64,000 nucleotides of DNA from Trematomus loennbergii (taxonomy: Eukaryota; Chordata; Actinopteri; Perciformes; Nototheniidae). Below the pieces are notes generated by a model. It ran no database searches, had not been told where the DNA came from, and saw only the letters and a program-made list of their open reading frames with translations. Positions within the stretch are counted from its first letter, which is position 1; each line of letters opens with the position of its first letter. The stretch lies in NCBI GenBank assembly GCA_012861695.1, contig JAAOOA010000049.1, positions 1,036,001 through 1,100,000 of the forward strand. Reading direction: 5' to 3'. Shown here piece by piece: positions 12,485 to 24,514 of this stretch. The translations under genes were made by a program, and so were the position numbers.

Positions 12485-12788
12485 TAGGGCTGCTCAATTA
12501 TTAAACAATCGTATTTTAATCGCAATTACGATTTTGCTTGAAAACAACATAATCGAAATAAAACGATTATCTATTTTATTTTTTTATTTTTTATTTATTG
12601 GTTTTTCAGTTGAATTATACTTAAAGTTCAGGGTAATCAACTGTTAAAAACATACTGTTTTTTCAAATTTTGTTTTTCAATAAATGGATGTTTTCAAAGT
12701 AAATGGATAATCGTTTTTAATAATCGTGATATCAATTATTGACCCAAATAATCGAGATTATGATTGTTGCCATAATGGAGCAGCCCTA
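12485..12788. mobile_element. hAT-type MITE, 304 bp, exact 8 bp TSD
   Basis: The ends TAGGGCTGCTCAATTA and TAATGGAGCAGCCCTA are inverted repeats. The identical 8 bp GTCAGCAG flanks both sides (12477-12484 and 12789-12796). The interior is AT-rich with repeated AATCG/CGATT motifs and no coding capacity. This is a textbook non-autonomous hAT insertion. Confidence 0.9.
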
Positions 12789-12796
12789 GTCAGCAG

Positions 12797-13916
12797 CAGG
12801 GGCAGTTTGTGCATGGCTGAGCAGAGTTCACATGATGACGGAGAATGGTGATGAGAGTCTCCTTTCAATCACATAACCTTGGAATTTTCTCTTGATATGT
12901 TTTTGTTGGCACAACTTGGGATTTGTTTTTATTTCTTTTCACAAAATGGTTTGAGTTCCAGGGCCGAGCATTATTGGTAACATCATGGTGCATTGTAGTA
13001 CATATAAAAGATCATATATAACTGTAATAATGAGCATACATTTATTCTCAACACAGTATAACAAAACCTACATCATCCCACACACTTCTGGATGTGTAAC
13101 TGAAGTGTAACACCAACAAAATATCTAAACAAATGATAGTACAACAAAATTAAGTGAAAATAAACATCATTTATAATAAAAATGTAATTACATACAACTA
13201 ACAGATAAATAATACACAGCAAATGGAAACACTAATATAATGCACGTTGGCAAAAATGCCTACATTCATTTAGCCCTTATCATCGAATAAAACCTAGAAT
13301 CTTTTTTTCTGAGGACAGAATTATTATATATTCTAGGTATATATATCGGCAAAGAGTCTTTTAGCCAACTGACGTTTAGACAAGTTTTAGGGGAAGCCCA
13401 AAATACTAAAGATCAGCAGCCTTCATAGCATGTACATACTGGTCTTTCCCTGAGGACAGTCACATTGTAAACACAGTAAACAAAGCTGGGGTTTGTTGTA
13501 TATTTTCGATTATAGTTGTAATCTATTCTTTGTATATCCATAATTTGATGTTCTCTGTTCTAACCTTTGATTACTGAAGGGTTATCAGACCTAGATGTCT
13601 GAATTGTTTTGTTTTGTTTTACTGATTGAGCATTTTTCCATTTGGCGTTATATCTTAAATCTGCTAAATGCTTGTATTGTCATTAACACACTTGAATATT
13701 TGCTACAGTTGGTGGTTTCTGAACTCCCCAGGCAGCTAGAATGAAACTGGAATATCATTTTGTTTCTATAATTGAAAATACTGCTCATGTGACCGGCTTC
13801 AATAAGTGTTCAGATGCTACTGAACAAAGCCCCACACTGTCACAAAGGCTAATTCCATCCTCTACTGTTCTCTAAATTCTCTTCTCGTCTGTCTCACACC
13901 CTCTCATCTCTTACTG

Positions 13917-13917
<1 letters not shown>
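12797..13917. other. AT-rich stretch, no gene seen
   Basis: No recognisable element or exon. TATATATA-like runs and long A/T stretches dominate from 13000 to 13350. Confidence 0.45.
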
Positions 13918-13983
<66 letters not shown>

Positions 13984-14015
13984 CACACCACACACACACA
14001 CACACACACAACACA

Positions 14016-14071
<56 letters not shown>

Positions 14072-14109
14072 CACACCAACCACACACACACACACACACA
14101 CACACACAA
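13918..14109. repeat. (CA)n microsatellite with CC interruptions
   Basis: An almost pure CA tract of about 190 bp is broken at intervals by CACC steps that shift the phase, and by one CCAACC. All long open frames here are translations of the repeat. Confidence 0.97.
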
Positions 14110-14261
14110 GTTGATCATTAGCAGGACATATCTGAAGGCCTTAGTGGAATCAGACGCTGATCTGATTCCATTGACTGAGCTGAGAAAGCACATTATGAGC
14201 ACCGTGACATCATTCAAATGACTGTGATCAATCTCTGCAGACCAACAGCAGTTAACACCCT

Positions 14262-14440
<179 letters not shown>

Positions 14441-14937
14441 TCCGACAGAGATAGTGAAACTGAGGGGAACTATCATAACATATATATAGAATGCATGGTA
14501 TTGGAATTCTTTTTTGATGGCCCTCATGCCAGTTTTTCAAAGTTCTTTTTTTATTTGAGCACCTATGTTGGTAGCTTCCTAGTCTTGTCAAGAGTTAGAC
14601 AAGATGTTGTATTGTTTTATGGCAACAAAGAGCCAAACCAACAATGTGTTAGTCCAACTCTCTCTCCCCGTTCCTGTCCAAATTGGGGCGCTGTGAAATA
14701 GGGAGAAAAATGAAGTTCAGTCAACAGTTAGGCCCTGTGGACCAACACATTTTTTGTGAGACTGGGTTGGGAGCGACAGAGCTGGTCTCTGTTTCTTTGT
14801 CTGATAAATAAAGTGAGAGGCATTGTGTTGAACCGGATGAGTTCAGGAGGGTTTCTGAAGATGTTACAAATAAGGTACACACAGCATACAATGCCATAAT
14901 CACTTTGTATTATTAGTGTAGGACACTTATGTATAAC
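14441..14937. other. Unique stretch, no gene seen
   Basis: No element ends or exon recognised. A 60-93 codon frame overlap on the minus strand at 14721-15009 has no motif. Confidence 0.4.
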
Positions 14938-15066
14938 GTGTGTGTGGAAGGGAAACTCCCTCTGGAGGGAACAACAGGATTTTAGCCTTTGCAGACCATT
15001 TAAATGCACACAAACCTATAGAACACTACAGGAGAGGCAAAACCCCAAAAGAATAAAAGGGCCTTT
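14938..15066 (+). mobile_element. 3' fragment of a TTAA-type MITE
   Basis: It contains the block GATTTTAGCCTTTGCAGA that is also in the TTAA element at 62268-62671. It ends AATAAAAGGGCCTT followed by TTAA at 15067-15070, matching the AATAGGGGC...TTAA end of that family. The left end is missing. Confidence 0.6.
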
Positions 15067-15070
15067 TTAA

Positions 15071-16096
15071 TCCTAAAACCTGCTCCAAAGATTTGTTTGA
15101 CCTGTTTCTGCAAAATGTCTGATGTTGATGACATTTAATTGGTGGCATTAAAACATCTAGGCAGTAGTTTGGGTTTGGATATATCCTCTGCCCTCAGCTG
15201 CAGCTAAAATCCATTCCAATAAAGGTTGAAGACAGCAGTCGGCCTTTAAAGTTTTGTGGGTTGCAGAATTGAAACATTTGCAATAAATCAGGAAAAAAGA
15301 CGACACACCAAAAACATGAGTGGGACCAAATATTAAACAATTAATATAGTATTCTAAAAACGTGCGCCCGCAGCTACATAAAGATAGACGATAAAGACAT
15401 TTTATAAATGTTGGAACTACTTTGTCAGAAGAGACATTTTACCTCAGAGTAGTGATATGTGCAAGAGAAAATAATATTTTTTTCCCCCCAGCACTCTGTT
15501 ACATACTGCTTTAATAAATGTAAAATTAAACGTTACCAATTTATGCAACTTCCTAATTGGGATTTATAGTTTTTTCAGGTTTTTTTAAAATATTTATTTT
15601 CTTAGATTTTGGATTTTCCTCTTTGTACAAACCGTTGAAATAGATAGCTAGAAGATTGAAAGGTCCGAGTCCAGAACAGATGCTGGAGATGTTGAGATAT
15701 GGTTCATCAACACTTCAGGATATTCTTATTTTTCACTACAGCTTCACTAGCTATGTATGTAATAAGTGGTTAATAACCTGAAATTGCTACTAATTAAAAC
15801 AACAAGATGCACATTGATGCCAACTGGATTCACAAAAGTACACTGAAACATTTCAAAAAGTGTCCCTCCTGCTAGGAAAGAAATGTTCTCTGCAGCCATT
15901 AGAAAATAAGTTTGACTGCTCTTACTTCTGTTGCTCTCTAAGGGGAAATGATGCTTGAGGCGTAATCACACCTAAAGAACAGGCTATAAGGATAAAAGAT
16001 GGAGGACTCCTTTAAGGACTTTAAGGAAATGCTTTTTAGAAGCTCTTTCTAAGAGAAAGACATGAAGGACAAGCCTCACTTAGCTGGGTATCTCAT
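15071..16096. other. AT-rich stretch, no gene seen
   Basis: No coding or repeat structure recognised beyond short poly-T runs (15477-15486, 15580-15600). Confidence 0.4.
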
Positions 16097-16935
16097 GCCC
16101 CTTTCACACCAACGCGGTTCCCGTTCTAGCTCTTCTGGTTCGGAACCGTTTTTGTTCACACCGCCCAGAGCCCGACTGGTGCTGCCGCGGCTGCGTCATG
16201 ACGTCACCGTTTACGTCGCTGATTTTCTCCCCACTTCGGGTCGATGACCGTGTTGCTTTTAATCATATGAAGCCAGATTAAATTAAAAAATACTTCTCAA
16301 CCCTGTGTTCATTGTTTATTAGCGCTTTTCTAAACCCAAAGCGCTATAAAAATAAAATGTATTATTATTATTATTAATGTGTTTCAGTGGAATTTACGAC
16401 CGCTGCACCTGCAGTGCTGCCCGCTGTTTGGCATCACAACGCTGTTATGAAAGTTTCTCTGGTACAAAATGGGTGATGTTGGCATAGCAACCGAAGCTAA
16501 ACTGACTATCTTGACTACTTGTTGCTATCCTATTGTGGCATAAGCAGTTTTCTACAGGCACATTTACCGGCGTATTTTTCATTATGATTCTACTTGTGAT
16601 AGTCGGACATGACAACCTGTGCAGCCCATGTATTGATTCCATCCGATAGCTGCTATAATAACAAACAAAACTTCTGCCTGCTCTCCACAATGATCAATAA
16701 CAGCGAACGGATGGTCAAGTAAGATACAAATAAACAGAATCACACGAAGCCTGGTTAGTGTTGCCTGACTTTATAAAGTGTGTTTTTTTAATAAGTGTGT
16801 GGTTGCCTTCTAGTCACTTTGGTCAGCGCTACTGCTTGTTACAACTTTCATTTGCCGTACTCACCGGTTTTCGTGCTTAGAGCCGGCTCCGCTGCGGTGT
16901 GAACAGGAAAAACCGGTGCTTATCAGGCTCTCAAA
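16097..16935. mobile_element. TIR element, copy 1 of the family also at 49190-50308
   Basis: It starts GCCCCTTTCACACC and is GC-rich at both ends, AT-rich inside. From about 16130 to 16835 it aligns in the same orientation with 49220-50070 at high identity (shared blocks include CTGCGTCATGACGTCACCGT and GATAGTCGGACATGACAACC). A subterminal block (GTTCACACCGC with flanking GAGCC) is inverted between left and right. The extreme right end is eroded, so the boundary is approximate. No transposase coding. A short LINE-like tail is inserted at about 16320-16377. Confidence 0.75.
16320..16377 (+). mobile_element. Short 3'-tail retroposon inserted in the TIR element
   Basis: About 55 bp (AGCGCTTTTCTAAACCCAAA... 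then TAAAATGTATTATTATTATT) is present here but absent at the equivalent site of the paralogous copy (about 49492), where TTTATTAATGTG is uninterrupted. It ends in ATT repeats and duplicates a TATTA-like target, as expected of a severely 5'-truncated LINE or SINE. Confidence 0.6.
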
Positions 16936-17490
16936 ACAAGCAAACAAAACAAATGTGCTTGAAAATATGTGGTTCTTTTGTAATTTTAGTTTAAGGTACA
17001 GGACTGTAGACATAAAAAATAATGAATTGTTTTAAACATCCCAGTAGACGGCAACCTACAATAAAGCTAAGGAATACACAAAGCAGTCTAACACTGGCCA
17101 CAGCCAAACTGAGTAAAAAAAAAGTATTTCTCAGAAGAAACAGTTTCAGTTTCTTTCTAAATGTTGCCACTTATTCCGACCTTGATCCTGATGGCAGTAG
17201 CATGAATTCAATACCCAAACATTAGTCTTGTTTTACAGAAAACCCTCTCATTAGCATCACAGCGCAGAGCTACCCTTTAGTTTTAGAAGCTGTTATATAA
17301 CTGTGGTGAAGACAACCCCTGAAATCAGCTATTTGGTGAAGCTGTTTGAATGTTCACTCTATATACTGTAGCTTCAGACTTGAGATAAGACATGAAGCTT
17401 TTCAGGGACAGTGTGGAATGAAGTCTGTCCCTGAAGAGAACACATTCATTATTTCCTCCAGATTTCCTCTGAGATTAAATCACATGCTCT
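16936..17490. other. Unique stretch, no gene seen
   Basis: No exon, RNA gene or element end recognised before the GT array. Confidence 0.4.
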
Positions 17491-17496
17491 GTTGTG

Positions 17497-17527
<31 letters not shown>

Positions 17528-17565
17528 TGTGTGTGTGTGTGTGTTGTGTGTGTGTGTGTGTGTGT

Positions 17566-17651
<86 letters not shown>
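17491..17651. repeat. (GT)n microsatellite with GG interruptions
   Basis: About 160 bp of GT repeat with phase-shifting TGG or TTG breaks near 17520, 17545 and 17566, then a long pure run to the end. Confidence 0.97.
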
Positions 17652-17652
<1 letters not shown>

Positions 17653-18895
17653 CTGTGCTTACAAATTTGAAATATTTCCCTGATGTGATGTAATGTTCTT
17701 TATCAAGTCAGTGAGGAGAGATTTGTGTATATATTTATGGAAGCTACCAAATCTTTGCCCATAACTGCATGTTCCCTCAAAGAATAATAGGCTTTTAAAT
17801 GTTTTCGGACATAAGAATGTTATGAATTTTGAAGCCACGGTACTTCTTGTGGGTCAGCCTCCCTATAGACCAACAGCTGTTTGATGGATTGCATCATTCT
17901 TTGCAAACCTGAAGTTTGTTCTACTGACTTTACTGATCCTTTGATTTTTACTTTAGGGCCACAGTGAGGAGACAATTGTTGACCTTTAGTCAAATCTTGG
18001 CAAGAATTGTATGGATTGCTTTAGTACAGGGGCGGATGTCCTTTAAACATCATAATTGAAGTTGCACACTGAGAGTCGACAGCAGTTATGCAAACCTTTG
18101 GTTCTTACTCGCAAAGTAAAGATATCTAAGATAATACTATGATTCAGATTAAGGGATTGTGGCTCAGCTGCTGGACTCCTGCTTTGCGATTAGGAGTCAA
18201 GGTAAGCAGGAGTTGCTCCATTTGTCCACTCGGAAAACAATACAGACCAAGAGCTCTCAACAAGATACCGTAATTAAGACACCATATCAACATAAAACAG
18301 TTAACATATTTGTAGAAAATGTAATAGTTTCATTGACACACGTGTGTGTATTCATTTGGGTGGATGGAAACACACCTTGAGCTTTATTGATTTCGATAAG
18401 AGCAGAATCTGTGAGCAGGGGACACCAAACAATGAGCCAAAAGCTTAGAGCTGAGGGAAGTGCAGAGTTTGTGATGATAAATAAATATTAATAAATGCAG
18501 CTCTCAGGTCAAAAAATCTGTTTTTATTAAGAGTAAGAGTTTCTTTTATGTTCTTGAACTCATTCTTGCTACACAATATATTGCAAAGCCCAGCGAGTCT
18601 TATACAGATGCTATGTGATGAGCTGGAAGTGAAGTCGGGTTGCCTGAATTGTTCGAAATGCTAGAGATCTGTAAGCGACTCAGCAGTTTCTCCTCATTTC
18701 AGTACAGCAGTTTTCTGACAGCATCCAATTAAGCTACAGTTGTTGATGGACGCAAGCTGTCCGTAGAAACATTATAAAGAAGAACACATGGTGCTTCATG
18801 ACAGAATCTGTCAACTGCTGCGCTTCTTCCTGATTTGTGAATGTGCCGACATATGAGTCTTTCCGCATGGAGAGCCATCGATTAAGTAATGGCTC
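17652..18895. other. Apparently single-copy stretch, no gene seen
   Basis: No transposon ends or convincing exon. The interval 18590-18770 has balanced composition with a CCAATTAAGC core and could be regulatory, but nothing in the sequence proves it. Confidence 0.4.
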
Positions 18896-19164
18896 TTTAA
18901 GGTTCAAGGTTCAAGGTTTTTATTTTGTCATACGAACATAGCTACAGTGTAGTTATGAAAATCTTAGGTCACAGGCTCCTCAACAGTGCAACACAATAAA
19001 ACAGATAAACAGAAAATATAGTGCAAGTAAATAGTAAATAAAAAAAAAATAGTTTAAAAAAGTGAAATAGTGCAATAAGAGTCTATATGCAAGTTATTGG
19101 AATGATATATAGAAATAGAGAAATAATTCTAAGTAGCAGATGAATGTTATGGATGTTGTTTCAC

Positions 19165-22030
19165 AGTTCAGGTGTTTACAGTCTTATGGCCTGTGGGATG
19201 AAACTGTCCCTGAGTCTGGTGGTTTTAGTCCGGATGCTGCGGTACGCCTGCCAGACGGCAGCAGACAGAACAGTTTGTGGCTGGGGTGATGGGGGTCTTT
19301 TATAATCCTGAGGGCTTTCTTCCTGAGCCGCTGGGAGTAAAGGTCCTCCATGGATGGCAGCTCCGTCCTGGTGATGTTCTGTGCAGTTTTCACCACCCTC
19401 TGTAAAGCCTTACGTTGAGGGCGGTGCAGCTGCCGTACCAGGCCGTGATGCAGCCAGTCAGGATGCTCTCTATGGTGCACCTGTAGAAGGTCAGGATGCT
19501 CTCTATGGTGCACCTGTAGAAGGTCAGGATGCTCTCTATGGTGCACCTGTAGAAGGTCAGGATCCTCTCTATGGTGCACCTGTAGAAGGTCAGGATGCTC
19601 TCTATGGTGCACCTGTAGAAGGTCAGGATCCTCTCTATGGTGCACCTGTAGAAGGTCAGGATCCTCTCTATGGTGCACCTGTAGAAGGTCAGGATGCTCT
19701 CTATGGTGCACCTGTAGAAGGTCAGGATCCTCTCTATGGTGCACCTGTAGAAGGTCAGGATGCTCTCTATGGTGCACCTGTAGAAGGTCAGGATGCTCTC
19801 TATGGTGCACCTGTAGAAGGTCAGGATGCTCTCTATGGTGCACCTGTAGAAGGTCAGGATCCTCTCTATGGTGCACCTGTAGAAGGTCAGGATGCTCTCT
19901 ATGGTGCACCTGTAGAAGGTCAGGATGCTCTCTATGGTGCACCTGTAGAAGGTCAGGATGCTCTCTATGGTGCACCTGTAGAAGGTCAGGATGCTCTCTA
20001 TGGTGCACCTGTAGAAGGTCAGGATGCTCTCTATGGTGCACCTGTAGAAGGTCAGGATGCTCTCTATGGTGCACCTGTAGAAGTTGCAGAGTATCCTGGA
20101 TCCATGTTGAACCTCCTCAGCCTGCGGAGGAAGAAGAGCCGCTGTCGAGCTTTCTGGTGATGGTGGTGGTGTGAAGAGTCCATGTCAGGTCCTCAGTGAT
20201 GTGGACCCCAAGGAACCTGAAGCTGCTGACTCTCTCCACCGTAGTCCCATTGATGGCGATGGGGGCGTGTCCCTCTCTGCTGCTTCCTGTAATCCACAAT
20301 CAGCTCCTTTGTTTTGCTGATGTTGAGATGGAGGTTGTTATCCTGGCACCAAGATGTCAGGTTTTCGACCTCCTCTCTGTACGCCGTCTCGTCGCCGTCT
20401 GTGATCTGGCCGATGACGGTCGTGTCATCAGCAAACTTCACGATGGTGTTGGAGCTGTGTGTGGCCACGCAGTCGTGAGTGAACAGGGAGTAGAGGAGAG
20501 GGCTGAGCACGCAGCCTTGAGGGGCTCCGGTGTTGAGGATCAGGGTGGAGGATGTGATGTTTCCCACCCGCACTGCCTGGGGTCTGCCCGTCAGGAAGTT
20601 CAGGATCCAGTCACAGAGGGCGCTGTTGAGCCCGAGGTCTCTGAGCTTGATGGCCAGCTTGGAGGGCACAATGGTATTGAATGCTGAACTGTAGTCAATG
20701 AACAGCATTCTCACATATGTGTTCCTCTGGTCCAGGTGTGAGAGGGCAGTGTGGATGGTGAGGGCTATGGCGTCGTCTGTGGACCTGTTTGCTCTGTAGG
20801 CAAACTGCAGGGGGTCCAGAGAGTCAGGGAGGGAGGAGGTGATGAATTTTGACTAACCGCTCAAAGCACTTCATATGATGGAGGTGAGTGCTACTGGGCG
20901 GTAGTCGTTGAGGCAGGTGATTTTGTCTTTTTGGGGACAGGAACGATGGTGGAGTGTTTAAACATGTGGGGACTACAGACTGCAGCAGGGACCTGTTGAA
21001 GATGTCTGTGAACACCTCTGCCAGCTGAACTGCACACACCCTGAGAACACGGCCAGGGATGCCATCAGGTCCAGGAGCCTTGTGTGGGTTAACCCTTTTA
21101 AAGGATTTACACACATCTGCCCTGTTTAAAACAAAAGGGCAGGGCTCTAGCTCCTGGTCCCTCTGTACCTCCACAGCCTGGCTGCTCTCAAAGCGTGCAA
21201 AAAAACTGTTCAGCTCATCTGGGAGAGATGCGCACGCAGACACTCCCGCAGCACCCCCCGCTGCTCCTTTGTAGTCTGTCATTGTTCTTAGTCCCGCCCA
21301 CATGTTCCTGGTGTTACAGCCTTTGAAGTCAGATTCCACCTTTCTTGTATTGTCTCTTTGCTGCTGATTGCTCTCCGGAGATCATACCTAGATTTCCTGT
21401 ACTCCTCCAAATCTCCAGCTCTGTGCGCGATAGTGCGCGCTTTCAGCTTGCGCGCACCTCCGTTTATCCAGGGCTTTTGATTTGGGAATGTTCGTACAGA
21501 AACCTTCGGTACCACGTCATCGATGCATTTCCCAATGTAGCAGATGACAGTGTCCGTGTGTGTGTTGATGTTATTGTCCTCAAACACACTCCAATCCGTA
21601 GATGCAAAGCAATCCTGCAGTGCTGATCTGACTCCTCGCTCCATCGCTGTACTGTCCTTGTTACCGGTCTGTCCCTTTTAAGTTTCTGCTTGTAAGCAGG
21701 CAGCAGCAGCAGTGAGATGTGGTCTGATTTGCCGAAGGGAGGGCGAGGGAGAGCCTTATATCCATGTCGAAAGGGGAATAAACATGGTCCAGTATGTTTC
21801 CCCGCGCGTCGGGCAGCTGATGTGTTGGTAGTACTTCGGCAGGACCTTCTTCATGTTAGCGGTGTTAAAATCCCCGGCCACAATGAATGCGTGAAGATAA
21901 TCCCAAACAGCTGATCGAGTGCCGTGTTGTTGTCGGCGAGCGGCGGAATATACACTGCTGTTATCACAACAGATGTGAATTCTCTCGGCAGGTGAAAAAA
22001 ATAAAAATAAATAGTGAATCGTCAGGAAAC
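19165..22030 (-). pseudogene. L2-like endonuclease/reverse transcriptase ORF2, broken
   Basis: The protein would nick DNA and reverse-transcribe the LINE RNA at the target. Fragments in different frames show the endonuclease motif AGDFNTANM (about 21880-21855), the RT finger motif NPHKAPGPDGIPG (about 21090-21052), motif [12 protein letters not shown] (about 20702-20670), motif [14 protein letters not shown] (about 20525-20487), the catalytic FADD (20435-20424) and the thumb-proximal [14 protein letters not shown] (20221-20180). The C-terminal end includes RKALQRVVKTAQNI. Frameshifts are evident near 20880, 20285, 19415 and 19245, where neighbouring motifs switch frame. The coding part is further lengthened by a 33 bp repeat (19456-20082). 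Clade L2 is inferred from motif wording; CR1-like is the alternative. Confidence 0.85.
19456..20082. repeat. 33 bp coding minisatellite, 19 copies, inside the LINE
   Basis: The unit (GGTCAGGATGCTCTCTATGG... plus 13 bp) is repeated 19 times with no length change. Thirty-three bases is 11 codons, so the LINE frame is kept: on the minus strand each unit reads FYRCTIESILT, a motif normally present once in this region. The only visible variation is GATG versus GATC at one position; five copies carry the C form (4th, 6th, 7th, 9th and 13th from the left), the last six copies are identical. Confidence 0.97.
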
Positions 22031-23046
22031 GATGGCGGAGTCCGGGATAGCGGAGTGGAGCCAAGTCTCAGTGGGAATGAACACGTTACAGTTCTTAATG
22101 TCCCGTTGAAAAGCAATCCGACTTCTGAGTTCATCTAGCTTATTTTCCATGATTGAACATTAGCCAGAAGAATACTCGGAAGAGGGGGTCGGTTTTCTCA
22201 TTTCCACAGTCTGACCAGCAGCCCGGCGCAGGACCCCCGCTTTGTCTTTCTCCTGCGTCTCTCAGGTAGAACAACAGGTAGCCATGGCGAATCTCCATTG
22301 TCTGTCGGTGGGCTATTGTCCAAAAGTTTCTGATGTGAAGAAGTTCCTCTCTGCTATATTGTATAGCAGAGTAGGTGCGGTCGGCTTGCATGTTGCGAAC
22401 CATGTTTAAAGCAAACGCCAAAAAGTAGATAAACACTAAAAAAATACGAAAAGAAGGCAAAGTTGGAGAGGAGCCAAAAGACAATGCGGCCATCTTCAGC
22501 GGCGCATTATAAGCAGGCGCCACTGGAGAAGATGGGCTGCTCTCCAACGTTAGGACCTGAAATATAGTGACTATAAAACTGAGACTGAGTGCATGAAATA
22601 GATGTAACTGACCTCCACTATATCTCATATAAGTCAATATGGTACCATTTACAAAAAGACTACCCTTATAAAGGGTTTACGAATCGTTGTAATTCATTTA
22701 TTAATTAGGTTGTGAACACTTTATAAATCATTAATCAGCTATTAGACATGAGATAAACAGGGCAACTGTGACCCGTTGCTTGCCAAATAGTGAGCCCACA
22801 TTTATCTGTACTGCTAAGCCTTATATTGGCTACTTAGCTTACTTCGTGTTCTTCATCAGCCAGCTTCCTTGGTATCTGTTGTTCACTGAGTTGATTCTCC
22901 CCTCATCCATCTTGATGTTTCTTGGCATCTCTTTATGACCATTTATTTACGAGTTACTAACATTTATAACTGCCAAAAGGGAGCCTTATTGTAAAGTGTT
23001 AAACAAATCACCATTTATGAATGAGTTACTACCATTTATAATTTGG

Positions 23047-23090
23047 TTAAAGGTCCCATGACATGCTTTTCTGGTTATTACCTGGCAGGT
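23047..23090 (+). mobile_element. Left-end remnant of a TTAA-type MITE
   Basis: TTAAAGGTCCCATGACATGC is the start of a common fish TTAA-flanked MITE. Nothing of its right end was found. It is followed by the short palindrome TTACCTGGCAGGTAA (about 23079-23093). Confidence 0.45.
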
Positions 23091-23158
23091 AACATGGGCA
23101 AGAAGAGACGACGATCCGACATGGAGCACAGGCGAAGTAAGCTAGGTAGCCAATATAA

Positions 23159-23484
23159 GGCTTACGCAGCGTCACACACGGCGGCGTGCGTTGAAGCTTG
23201 CCGGTGGGCGTGTCTGAAGCTCGACCAACAACCAATCACATGAATCGCCCGCCCCGGACACACAAGCACGTGGTTTGATTGGCTAGAGCTTGTACTGGCA
23301 TATGATTTGATTGGCTGACGCTTCCGTCGAAGCTTGAACATTGCTCAACTTTTGAAGCGAGCAACGCAAGCAAAGCGAAGCGACGCTCCCACAATGCAGT
23401 TCGGCAAAGTGTGACGTCACCCCATTCAAAGTGAATGGGCAGAAGCGTTGAAGCTTCAACGCACGCCGCCGTGTGGACGGGCCG
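23159..23484. mobile_element. GC-rich TIR MITE nested in the hAT-type element
   Basis: The block ACGGCGGCGTGCGTTGAAGC near 23178 is exactly inverted at 23451-23471. The outer ends (GGCTTACGCAGCGTCACAC on the left, complement CGGCCCGTCCACAC on the right) are weaker matches. The interior has repeated GAAGCTT motifs. No coding capacity. Confidence 0.7.
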
Positions 23485-23661
23485 TTAGTCATCTTGCCAA
23501 ATAGTGAGCCTGTGTTGATGCATGACAACTATGTTAGAACTGGTTTATAAATGGTTCTTAATGATTAATAAAGTGTTTACAACCTAATTAATACCCTAAT
23601 TATAAACCCTTTATGAATCCTTTATAAGGGTAGTCTTATTGTAAAGTGATACCGTCAATAT

Positions 23662-24010
23662 TAACATGACCAAAAAGTAATAAGAGTAAATCTACTTAAT
23701 GTGACATGGAGAAAATAAAGGTTGAGTTATTTTTAAAGGACTGAGCAATATTCACAAGTTAGCAGTTAGCTATAATTAAGAGTCATATAAGAATCAGATG
23801 CCCAGGAGAAGTAGGACTTTGTCACCTTTCTTCGAATGCATCATCATCACGTTGCATACATACAAAACTATAAATACAAAAATGATTTGCAAAACTTACA
23901 AGAATTCCAAAAAGTAAAGCACACATTACCTGCAAACTGTTATTTTATGGGGAATTGCAGGAGATGTATTCATCTCACCCTCCCTGTTGAGTACTTGGAT
24001 TTCTGAAAGC
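23662..24010. other. AT-rich stretch, nothing recognised
   Basis: No element or exon recognised between the hAT duplication and the octanucleotide array. Confidence 0.4.
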
Positions 24011-24090
24011 GGAGACAGAGACACAGAGACACAGAGACACAGAGACACAGAGACACAGAGACACAGAGACACAGAGACACAGAGACACAG
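24011..24090. repeat. (AGAGACAC)n octanucleotide array
   Basis: About ten copies of the 8 bp unit AGAGACAC, nearly perfect. Open frames on the minus strand (CVSVSL repeats) are translations of this array. Confidence 0.96.
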
Positions 24091-24514
24091 CTGATGGTTA
24101 GAGGGAGATCTGCACTCACCAGAGGGCGCTGTGTCATATGAGAAAAGCTCTTGAGTTTGGAAGAAACATGCACTTCCAATCACTGTTCAAAATTTCAAAT
24201 ATTGTCACTTGGACCACTGTCTTTATTCTTTGGTCCAATGTTGTACACCTGTGTAGTTTGACTGACACCAGTAATATAAATATAAATATTATTATTGTGC
24301 TGGTTTCATCCATGTATGTTTTGCTATTTTGTGTTCGATCATAGTGAGGTGAATTCTCGTGGGTTTTTGACGCTTTATCAGAGAGAACTATTGTGACATC
24401 AGCTTAGGTTTAACAGATACGTGTTGAATCGTAATCAATATATATTTGTATTGTTACGTTTTAACATATCATCGATGATGGTAATGTAGTGCATGGTCTT
24501 TTTTATAATTTTTT

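Larger units (their letters stand above)
18896..22545 (-). mobile_element. L2-clade LINE, near full length, inactivated
   Basis: A minus-strand non-LTR retrotransposon of about 3.6 kb. In 5' to 3' order it has a GC-rich leader (about 22545-22140), an apurinic-endonuclease-like region, reverse transcriptase motifs, a C-terminal coding segment, and an AT-rich 3' UTR ending near 18896 in tandem CTTGAAC repeats after AATAAA-like sequence. The sequence type is that of fish L2 elements (for example Maui of Fugu). Several single-base frameshifts split the coding region, so it is not mobile by itself. Its 5' side directly abuts the hAT-type element at 22641-23653, and the exact 5' end is uncertain. 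Confidence 0.88.
22641..23653. mobile_element. hAT-type element with exact 8 bp TSD and nested inserts
   Basis: The left end GGTACCATTTACAAAAAGAC and right end (complement GGTATCACTTTACAATAAGA) are inverted repeats extending over about 90 bp (ACTACCCTTATAAAGG, AATTAGGTTGTGAACACTTT). The identical 8 bp GTCAATAT flanks both sides (22633-22640 and 23654-23661). The interior contains the left end of a TTAA-type element at about 23047 and a further TIR element at 23159-23484, so only the outer ~500 bp belongs to this family. Confidence 0.88.

Noticed and set aside
18159..18210. tRNA-like GTGGCTCAGCTGCTGGACTC
   Set aside because: Resembles an A box, but no B box or cloverleaf follows; likely chance.
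19381..20160. 259-codon plus-strand frame with GQDALYGAPVE repeats
   Set aside because: It is the antisense of the LINE ORF2 and its 33 bp VNTR; no plus-strand gene context.
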